NCBI RefSeq assembly: GCF_003254395.2
Contig: NC_037648.1
Location: forward strand, 9,798,009-9,862,008
Direction: 5' to 3'
Length of the DNA: 64,000 bases
Origin: Apis mellifera
Lineage: Eukaryota > Arthropoda > Insecta > Hymenoptera > Apidae
The notes under the pieces were generated by a model that saw only the letters and a list, made by a program, of their open reading frames with translations, made no database searches and had not been told where the DNA came from. Positions 28,766-38,424 of the stretch are shown piece by piece. Each line of letters starts with the position of its first letter. The stretch's first letter is position 1. The translations under genes and the position numbers were made by a program.

Positions 28766-28817
28766 AATAAACGTGTATACCAATATTTGGTAAAAAAAAA
28801 AAAAAAAAAAAAAAAAA
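28766..28817 (+). other. AATAAA plus A26 tail (retroposed 3' end or A-tract)
   Basis: On the plus strand AATAAA (28766-28771) is followed 20 bp later by 26 consecutive A (28792-28817). This is the spacing of a genuine cleavage and poly(A) junction, so it may be the genomic copy of a polyadenylated transcript or simply an A-tract near a chance hexamer. The 300 bp to its left are more GC-rich than their surroundings but encode nothing I recognise. Confidence 0.4.
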
Positions 28818-28960
28818 TAACTGGAAGATAAAGTATGGAAAATGATATCCTTCAAGTTCCTCAAGTTATTCCTTGGAGAGAAGCATCTTCAATGTCCTCG
28901 AAGGAGTCTCTTTTTAGATTAGGGAAAGACTAATTCGATTCCAAAAATTGTTATTATAAA

Positions 28961-31900
28961 TTAAAACTGAATACGGTAATTGTTCGGGCGAGGTATGGAT
29001 CTCGCCTTGGAAGGTGGCAACGATGATGTGGATGCCTCGCTGCTAGCCGTGCCTCCAGAATCGCGTCCCCCGCTCTTGCTGCTCACCGTGCTCCCGGTGC
29101 TTTGTCCGCGTGAACCAGCCTGCTTTCTCAACGTGCCATCACTGAGACGACCGTACTCCCCGATACGACGAGACGACGGTGGCGGTATCAGTGAACGGCT
29201 CTGCGTTTCCCTGTGCTTCGTCTCCGAATTGTTGGGCTGTTTCTTTCGAATATTTTCACCTTGAAGACGCTCGTACTCGTGGCTCGTAGTCGCGGAGGAT
29301 GGCTTTTTCAACGAGTTATTTACGACCAATGGTTCCGCGGCGGACGATTTCTTTCGGCGCTGAGCCTTCGTGTCGAATCTTCCGTACTCGATGGTGCAGT
29401 TATTCGTGTCGCGTACCTTCATACTCGCCGACGTGTCCAGAGCCGGGCCTGGATCTGATTTTTTACGAGTCTCCGTATCGCTAAGTCTGCAGTAACGTGA
29501 GCCCGTTGACTTCATATTCTTCGGTGGTCGAGGTAACGAGCTGGGAGGAAGGCTGCCCGCGCGACGTGGCTCGCCCTCTTGCATCCTCTGCCTCTGCGAA
29601 CTTCTGCCCTGCTTCTCCAGCAGCATCATGTCCTCGGGCTTACCGTCTGATAATCTCGACACAGTGCCTTTCAGCCTCGAGGCTGCACTCGCAAATTCCA
29701 TGATACCGGGCGAGACCTCACCACCGGAGTCGTCCAATAGGCGACTCTTGCTCGAGGCGGTGCTCGAGGTACCTGTGCTATCTACACCCGCCAATAATGG
29801 CTTGGGTATTTTTCCTTTTCGCGACGCAGTGCCTGGATTAGAGAATCCTGGAAAACAGCAAAGTGCCCGCTGAAACAAGAGAAAAGCATAGCCGCGTTGG
29901 AAAGGAGGCCCGGGACCTGGAATGTGGGGTTAGTGCTCGCCACAACAGCGCATGCACACTCATGGATCACATTGGGATAGGAATGATTGATTCGGGTTAG
30001 TTTGAATTAAATAGGAATTAGGTAGGAATTATCTTTCTCTTTCTTCACTATCTAATCGAAAACACGTTGAACACGATTAATATTATAGTTAATTGTAATA
30101 CAAAAAAAATCAATGGCACACAAAGATTTGTATTAGTGAAAAGTACAATTTACTGAATTTTATGATTATTAAAAACGAGTAAATTCGATGCATTCTTTAC
30201 ATATTATCTATGAATATAGTTTTTTAATAATTTATTCAGAGTTTGCTCTTTTTTAAAAAATGGTAATTATATTTTGTCTTTAAATTATTAACAATTATTA
30301 AAAATATTTGCGATATTACAAAATTTTAATGAAATATTATTCTTCTGAAAATTTGTTTTAAATAAAAAGCTTACTCTGTATAAATTTTACTAATGAAAAG
30401 AAAAATGGATTAATAAAACACACATGATTATGCGAATAACAACAAACACAAGGTAAGAATAGTTGATATATTGTTTCTTTTATATATTCAATTACTAATA
30501 ATCAAAAATATTATTTGTAGTATTTTTTTGTAGAAAATATATGAATTACATTTTTAATATAAAACAACACATCAATTATTCTTGTTCACACGATTACCTA
30601 AATTAGACTTTAAAGTACCTGTGTACAAACTGTAATATTTTGATAATCTTCTGTAGCTCTAAAGCTAAAGAATTTAACATCATAAAATCAAAATATTATG
30701 AACGCAAGAAATACATAGAAAAAAATAAAAATAAAATTTCATAAAATAATTTTGATATGATTAATAGATATGATAATAGATAAAATTTTAGTTTTAACTG
30801 ATTTTTTACATAAATATTTTTGTAAAAGATTAATTGTATGGTCGCGAAATTATTTCTATGCTTATTATACGTTTACTGGGATGTTGCATACCTTACTAAG
30901 TAGTTGGGAGTCTAGTTCTTTTAATTGATCATCGAGACTTTTATTTGTTTGCTCAAAGCTGCCCTGTTTCCTATATTTGTAACTGTCTGTAACACCATAC
31001 GAACCAGTACTTCCATAACCACTACCACCACCTAATACACTGCTTACTGTTGAATATAAAAGTTAATATTTAAAAAAATTTAATTAATAATCTTAAAATA
31101 TTTGTATCATTTTTTCATGAAAATACATTTTTTACCAAGTTCTGGTGTACTTGTCAATGCAGTGTGGTGATCCGCTGATGTACTTGAATGAGACGAATGT
31201 GCAGCAGGATAACTACCAACACCACTACTGCTACTACTATCCTTATCATATGTATGTTTTTGAAGAACTCTAATCATTGCATCCCTTTCAGCTAACTTTG
31301 ATTCTAAATCTTTCATTCTATAAAATAAAAAATCATTAGAATCCAAAACGGAACATAAAAAAACTAAATTATAATCATAAAAAAAATAAACCACTTATAT
31401 GAAATAATAATATTACCTAGATTCAAGATCAGCCAATTTTTTTTGTGCAGCATGAACTTCATCCATGTGTCTCATTTTTTCGGATCGTGCTTCTGCAATT
31501 AATTTCTCTGCATCTTGACTCGTTTTTTCTAATGCAGCTATCTTTGCATCCCTAATTCAAAAAAATAAATTATTAATACGAATATGATAAAAATATTATT
31601 AAGCGATTATTAATTTACTTTGGTAAACTAGCTGCATCAATTGCTGCTTGTCTTAAAGCACTTTCTTCGAGATAACGTTGTTCCCATTTTGCAACGTCAC
31701 CTTCCAGTGACATAATTTTTTCATCTCTTTCGCGTATTCGTCGTTTTAACTCTGCGATTGTTTCTCCATTAGAAGATTGTTCATTACCGTTAGCACCACC
31801 GCCACCGCCACCTCCGCCTTCTCTTAATTCCCGTTCTAATTGACCTCTCAACTGTCTTTCTGTTTCTTCTCTTCTATCACTGGATGCTTGAAGAGAAGAC

Positions 31901-34404
31901 AAAGCTCGTTGAAGTTGACCTACCCTTTCTACATATACTTGTTTCTTTCGACACTGTAAAAAAAATAAATATAAAAAAAAAAACTTAATATAAAACATGA
32001 AATATGAAAGAATTTATTGAAAAATAAATAAAAAAAATTACCTCTTCTTCAAGACGCACCACATTTCCTTGTGCATTAGTAAGAGCAGTGTCTAGAATAT
32101 CTATATGTGTACGTTGTTCCTGTAACGTTGCTCTTTGTGCTGCTAATTCGATTTCCTGTCTTTCTTTCGCCGCAGCTAGTTCTTTATCTAACATAAAAAT
32201 AAATATGGTTAAATCGATGAACTGAATGACGATAAATAATAAAATATATTTAAAATATATTTACTTTGTGTAATCAATTGGCCAATTAATAATTCTCGTT
32301 GCGTTAACTCTTTTCTCATAGATTCCACGATCGGAGGACTATCAGTACGTGCTGATAATAAATCTATTTGATCTCGCAATGCGCGATTTAATTCGGTTAA
32401 TCGTCTACAATCATTTTGTAACCTCAATCTAGCAGCTCGTTCCAATTTCTCTCTTCGTTCACTTGACGCAGCCAATTCTTCGTGAGCCCTGTGCACCTTT
32501 GCAATTTCTTGTTCCAACTTTTGAGATTTAGCAACTTTGTTATAACACCGTTCTAATTCTAGTTTTAAAGCGCTATTTTCTTGGATTACGATTTGTATCA
32601 TTTCTGATGGTGGCCAAATTTCACCTGTTGCAGATTCTGTCTCTTCCCTTCCTTTTGTTTGAGGTCTATAAAAATATTAAATATAAAATATTACTTATGA
32701 TTCATCAAAAATTAATTAATTTCAATAATCAATTTAATTAAATTACCGTGGTGAAGTCGTTCGCAAATTGTAATTATCAATATCTGGTTTGCCAATTCTA
32801 GACAAGTCAGGTTGTGATCTTGATAATGTCAATTTTTCCATTGGTCCAAGAAGTCGAGATTTATTTTTTAAAGGTAATAAAACAGACATATATGAAGGTG
32901 GTGGTCTATCTTCTGACTCGCTATCATTTTGTTTCCCTCTATCACCATCTCTCATTCTCATATCAATATTTCCTCCATTATTTGTTAACTTACTATAAGA
33001 TGGTACTTTAACTTCTTTTGCAAGATGTTTTAATACCTGTTTGGTTTGATTAAAGTAAAAGTAATAAAATAATAAAGAATTAATTACATTTAATCAAATT
33101 TATAATAAAATAATTTTTTTATAAATTGAATATTCATTTGTTATATATTTTATTATTAAAATATAAATTATGATAATCACCTGCGATTGACTGAGATAAT
33201 CATCTGGTATGTCTGTTATTTCTTGACATCCTCCATTATTAGATTGCTCATAAATATGATCTTCATGAGTTAAATTTGATAAAGATTGCATAGTAGGACT
33301 ATTTGAATGTCCTTTTCCACCAGCATCACAATATAAATAACCCATATCTCCATGTTCTCTCACTACGCTTGACAGCCTAAAATTAAATATCAATATTTAT
33401 AAAATATTTGTATAAAATTATAAATATAAATATAATTCTAATTGTCCTATAATTTTTTCTTAAAAATATATATTTTTTAATAAATATATATTTAAATATA
33501 TTACCTTCCAGATGGTACCCATGAATTATCATCATTAGCATTGTGTATTATAAGTGTATTGTAGGAGCTTGTAGACACATCTAAGCTACTTCTATTTGAA
33601 CCTACACTGGTACGATTACTTAAATTATCTTTCAAACTATTTCTATTAGAACCATTAATGCTGTCTTTAAGACTATTTCGATTAGAACCATTTAAATTCT
33701 CTTTTAAACTGTTTCTGTTTGAACCATTCAAACTGTCCTTTAAACTATTTCTGTTGAGCAGGTTACCCTAGATTGCAATAAAGTAATTTACACTTATGTA
33801 ACTTAATAATACAGATAGCAATTTAAGATACGTAAGAATAATATAGGTAAAACTAGGCATTAAATGTCTACATTTATTTCAAAGATAATAAGAGGGAATA
33901 AAAATATATGCACAAAAGTGATCAATAAAAATAAAAAAATACAAAAAAATATATATATGATTAATATTAAATTACTATCAATAAAATTATTAAAAATATA
34001 TAATTAATAAATAGTTAGAAATAAATATAATTATACATACTTGTATATTTGGTATGTTTTCTTTATGACTGGAAGATCTGGATGGACTTTGTTGTTGATT
34101 TTCTTGACCTTGAGGTTCTTGGCGAGCTGTATGTCTTATAACATAGCGATCTTCATTGGTTAGATTCTCATTTGAAGTTGAAACATCAGTTTCACTACCA
34201 CTTAAACTTTGTGGAAGACCACCTAATAAATGAATATAAAATATAAAATATTTAAAAAAATTATAATTTCATAAATTTTCAAAAGCAAAATTGTTCTAAA
34301 AACAAATTTCAAATTTTTCTAATACCTTGCATTGATAGTTGCTTCCTTTGTATATTATTATTTGAAAAAGGTAAAAATCTGCTACCTTGTTGCAAAGAAC
34401 TCAT
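28961..34404 (-). CDS. Amot: Angiomotin family protein (complete, 12 exons, 1090 aa)
   Basis: Scaffold protein of cell junctions and actin that binds WW-domain proteins such as YAP/Yorkie and promotes Hippo signalling. Coding exons on the minus strand: 34404-34326, 34222-34041, 33767-33505, 33376-33181, 33036-32747, 32665-32265, 32187-32042, 31953-31619, 31551-31417, 31317-31136, 31046-30892, 29869-28961. Every junction is GT-AG and keeps the frame; the sum is 3273 nt. Residues 60-67 are RQEPQGQE, a hallmark just before the first WW-binding motif of vertebrate angiomotins. A PPPSY WW-ligand is at 285-289. From about residue 340 to 780 lies the Angiomotin coiled-coil domain (LEQEIAKVHRAHEEL and RRLTELNRALRDQIDLL are characteristic). 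The last exon (from residue 789) encodes a basic, Ser-rich tail ending RIQF. Length matches human AMOT (1084 aa). The transcript's UTRs were not located. Oddities: a 12-residue internal repeat, a Gly run inside the coiled coil and a repeated Tyr module in the tail. Confidence 0.93.
33595..33767 (-). repeat. 36-bp coding repeat in Angiomotin exon 3
   Basis: Exon 3 encodes four to five degenerate copies of a 12-residue unit, GSNRNSLKDSLN (variants with E/N, I or shortened ends), in about residues 88-145. The DNA units are in-frame 36-bp tandem repeats. Each unit holds an R-x-S site that a basophilic kinase might use. This is an insertion relative to the vertebrate angiomotin N-terminal region as I know it. 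Confidence 0.85.
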
Positions 34405-36085
34405 TTTTCTATTGTTTCATTTACACCTGTTATATTTTATCTGTAAATGTAGAAAATTATTTTTTTCACTATTGTTCATGAAATATATAAAATCATTTAT
34501 TTATATATAACTTTTATTATTTTATATTATATTATCATTACTATATTTTAGAAAAAAATAATTTTACAAAAATTGATTTATTATACTTTAATAAGCTTTA
34601 TACACATTCATATAACTACACATTAGAAAAATTAATAAAAATAGATCTATCGATATAAGTTCTTGTAAAACACAAATTTTTATTTTTGTACAAGAATTTT
34701 TTATACATTTAAATAAATACTTAAAAGTACTTTGTCTCAAAATTCATTGAAAACGTGAACGAGAAAGATACAAATTATTAATCTCATAGAATTATCACTT
34801 TTCTATTCTTACACGTTAAAAACTAATGAGAACGTAAACCTATTCACGCATTCTTGTATTTGACATTACGCGGCATTCGAAAACAAGAAACTGAGAGAGA
34901 ATTATAAGAAGTCAATATTGAAGAAAGAGATGGTGATGTTATAGTAATGGTAAAGCAGAGCACTCTGACAGAGGTGTCAACACTCTGGAATGTTGATAAT
35001 CCGGAGATATTGAATTTTTCGTTGATGCGTAACATTGTAATGAGAAAGTATTCGAAGTCTTACGAATTTAACTCATCAATATATTCCATGTTGCAAAATT
35101 AAAAACGCTATTTTTGTACGCGATTTTTTATATTTTTACAAATTTTTAAACTTGAAGGGCTGTATAAATAAACAAAAAATACAATATCGAACTATAGCTA
35201 ACAAAAATTTTTTTATATATTATCAAAATGTAAGCAGATGGTCCTATCAATTTAATGTCCGATTACTCACATTATGCGAAAGTGCAAAAATGGGATGAGT
35301 GTCGTAATTATTTCAATAAATTAGTACACTTTACAACTCCACGCACGAGAAATAAAAATTGTTAGTTCCTGCATTCCTCATCAGGGTGCGACGTATACGA
35401 AAGCGGGATACGCTCTTCCTGACTCTTCTAAACTTTTCCAATTTTTTTCTTCATCTGTAGATGAATCACTAAAAAGCAATGTATGGAGAATGTCATCCTT
35501 ATATTTTTTTTTTTTATTATTATATATGTTTTTTTATATTTATATTTATAATAAATGTAACAATTCCTTTCTTTCTTATATATTGATCAATGTTTTCATT
35601 CTTTATTCTTAAATAAAATATTTATGTCAAGTTCATTGTTCTATCAATGTACGCAAATTATAACATACATAAATATTTACAATAGATTTTTATATAACAT
35701 TTTAAATAACATTGTCATATAAAAATACATTTTAATATATATAATTGAATAAAATAAAACAATTTTTATTGTTATATTATATAATACAAATATTTAAGTC
35801 GCATTCATTGGTATAGGATAATAGTCAAAATTGAATATTGAATAATATTAAATAATATTATTAATATTTGCATTTTATTAATATAATTATGTTAAAACCA
35901 TTAGAAATAATCATTTTAATGTAAATAATATTATAATATAAAGATAATCAGAATTCAGCTTATGTATATATATATATATATATACATATGTATTTATATA
36001 TGCATCTATATGTTTATATTTGTATTACGTTATAAAATAATTTATATAGAATTCATATTACACAATTGTGAATAGATTAATAATT
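34405..36085. promoter_or_regulatory. Divergent intergenic region between Amot and the rhodanese gene
   Basis: Amot reads left and the rhodanese gene reads right from this 1.7-kb gap, so it must hold both promoters and 5' UTRs. A relatively CpG-rich patch at 34,740-35,450 contrasts with AT-rich flanks and probably marks the Amot start region. No canonical TATA box could be assigned amid the AT background. (TA) repeats lie at about 35,966-35,982. Confidence 0.4.
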
Positions 36086-36985
36086 ATGAATTTTAATAAA
36101 TTACATCAGTGTTATAAACCTATTTTTAAATTATTATTTCATAATATGTTTGTTAAATCAGAAAAAAATATTTATAATAAATTGTTAAAAATTTCTCCAT
36201 ATAGGATATTTCCTTACGGTAATTTAAAAAAAAAGAAGTCATTTGCGAAGTCATTTATTTAACAATTTATAAAAAATATGAAAGGTCATTTTTATTCTAA
36301 TTTTCATTATATATTTTAAATTAATATTAATAATAAAATTATTATTATTATTAATAAACAAATCATAAAGATGTTTCATATCATGTAAATGTAATAAAAT
36401 TTTATTTGTAGTCAAAAATATAAAATCAAATGTATTATTTTTTAGTTCAAACTATTTCACAATTTTCAACTTCATTTTTTAACAATAAAATCATGTCTGA
36501 AGAATATGATGTTGGTTATAGTGATGTTTTAAGTGCTCAAAAAGATCGTAATATTTTAATTATTGATGTTAGAGAAAAAGAAGAAATTGGTGAAACTGGA
36601 AAAATACCTGGAAGTATTAATATACCAAGTATGTTTTAACAAAAATAATTATTTTTAAAAATGTTAGATAGCTGTTACAATGAATTTTATTATTATAGTG
36701 TCTGATGTTGAAAATACATTGATAAACTTTTCGAATAAAGAATTTAAAAATAAGTTTAACAAAGAGAAACCTTCCAAAAATACAAAAATTATATTTTGCT
36801 GTAAAGCTGGAAGAAGAAGTGGTATAATTCAGAAACAAATGCAAAAACTTGGATATAAAAAGTATATTAACTTAAAAAGTTATATGTTTTATAAATTTAC
36901 TACATAATTAATCATATTTATTTATTATAGTTCCTATAATTATTCTGGAGGATGGCGGGATTGGGAAAGAAGAAGTAAAAGATAA
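36086..36985 (+). CDS. Single-domain rhodanese (thiosulfate sulfurtransferase-like)
   Basis: Rhodanese domain enzyme or sulfur carrier, resembling insect Hsp67B2/CG4456 and vertebrate TSTD1. Proposed exons: 36086-36218, 36446-36628, 36699-36861, 36931-36985, giving 177 aa. The last three are firm: they encode NILIIDVREKEEIGETGKIP, a central insert rich in Lys, the catalytic loop CKAGRR (Cys about residue 140) and the C-terminal motif YSGGWRDWERR. All junctions keep the frame; the third exon ends in GTATAT at 36862. The first exon is inferred: an ATG at 36086, no stop over 44 codons in very AT-rich DNA, a CG|GTAATT donor, and an in-frame acceptor TTTTTTAG before 36446. It would add a basic, hydrophobic leader of the kind seen in mitochondrial targeting. 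Alternatives are starts at 36430 or at 36493 (MSEEYD), giving a cytosolic protein of about 117 residues. Converges on NKAP, 262 bp away. Confidence 0.82.
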
Positions 36986-37247
36986 AAACAAATATTAAAA
37001 AATAATATTTTGTGTATTAAAATGCTTAATAATAATTTAATATTATTCATAAAATGAAAATTGTTTAATTTATTTTTCATAATAATTAATGTATTATATG
37101 ATATATAATTAACTAATAATAAGTAGATAATATATTTTAATGTATGTATACACATATATATATATATACATACATATAAATAATATTTTATAATACATTC
37201 AAGAATTTTATATACATTATCAAATATATTATTTTTATATAAAACAA

Positions 37248-38424
37248 TCATGTTATTTTCTTTTTTTGTTCTTGTGCCAATTTTTGATTAACCATCTCTC
37301 TAAATTGTCCCAAAATAAGATTTTCTCTTTTTTGTCGTTCTTCTTTACTAAACATAGCCAATGCTCGTTTCTCATCAGCAGAATAAATCTGGTTCTCTTT
37401 TCTGATACGAACAGCTTCCATTCGTCGATGTCTGAAATAAATATTAATATTAGTATAAAAATACATTTCTGTTATTGAGTTTCATTATATTTTAATGAAA
37501 TTTAATCAAGAATATTTAATAGAATGATTTACCTGCTACCACTCATAACATAACCAACAGCTTCATATGCAGCAATCTCTTCAGAAGTTAAACCAATTTC
37601 ACCTCTTCTAGGTATACGTTTTCCTTCTGCAACATATGCAGCCATAGCAGCACCTTCACCAGGCAGAAGAGCTTTGCCAAAATCTTTAGCAGATAATGTC
37701 ACATGTGGTTTCTGAACTGGGCCTACTATGCCTTCATCACCACTTTCATCTGAACTTGATCCTTTCTTAATCTTTGCTTTGTCATTAATTCCATTTTTTT
37801 CTACCCATTCCAATTCCTCCAATTCACTATCAGAACTACTATCTGATTTTTTCTTTTTCTTTTTATATTTTTTCTTTTTTTCCTTCTTAGCTTTCTTTTC
37901 TTTTTTTAATTTTTTACTTTTCTAGAACAATGAAATAATAAAAAATGATAAAATAATATATATTAAAAATAATTATTATTATAAAAGAATATTATAAACA
38001 AAATTAATTTCATAAAAAAATTTATAAAAGAAACATTGAAAGTATTATAAAAAAAGTTAGTTATTAAAAAAATAAAAATATCAATTATATATTTTCATAC
38101 CTTCTTCTTCATTTCTTGTTTCCTTTTTCTAATTCTTGGCATAATATTGTCTTTATATCGATTAATTTCTTCATCTTCGTCAGAACTGTTTTAATTGTAC
38201 AACATTTATTATATATGTCATAATTTTTAAGAGTAAAATATCATTATGAAAAATAAATTATTTAAAATTATCAATCTTATCGATAAAATAATTTGAATAA
38301 TAATAATAATACAAAATTATTATATTATAACTTCTTACTCTTCGATTCGTGTTGGCGATTTTCCCCAAATTCTATCAACACCACATAATCCAATTTGTTC
38401 TCTATCTCTTCTACGTGCATCCAT
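37248..38424 (-). CDS. NKAP: NKAP family protein (SynMuv product domain), 247 aa
   Basis: Nuclear protein of the NKAP family, known in vertebrates for roles in transcriptional repression (Notch/HDAC3) and RNA splicing. Exons on the minus strand: 38424-38339, 38185-38101, 37921-37533, 37431-37248; all GT-AG and in frame, 744 nt. The N-terminus (RRRDREQIGLCGV, then WGKSP) matches the segment just before the core of other NKAPs. Residues 58-82 are almost entirely Lys/Glu, followed by an acidic Ser/Asp tract. Residues about 125-245 form the conserved C-terminal domain, with KALLPGEGAAMAAYV, GKRIPRRGEIGLTSEEIAAY, MSGSRHRRMEAVR and YSADEKRALAMF. An in-frame TGA lies two codons before the ATG, so the start is secure unless an upstream exon splices in. 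The long N-terminal Arg/Ser-rich part present in human NKAP (415 aa) is absent. Confidence 0.92.

Larger units (their letters stand above)
24451..28960. other. AT-rich intergenic stretch
   Basis: No supported exon. It probably includes the unassigned 3' UTR of the minus-strand Angiomotin gene at its right end. It contains AT microsatellites (about 27,746-27,786 and 28,214-28,250, the latter running into TG repeats), a (GA) tract near 26,872-26,896, a possible degenerate transposon fragment (26,339-26,500) and a plus-strand polyadenylation-like tail (28,766-28,817). The 77-codon open frame at 28,468-28,701 (plus) has no recognisable family and is not called. Confidence 0.6.

Noticed and set aside
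28980..29873. Several plus-strand frames opposite the last Amot exon
   Set aside because: Shadows in a GC-rich coding exon; the minus-strand reading frame joins in phase to the preceding Amot exons.
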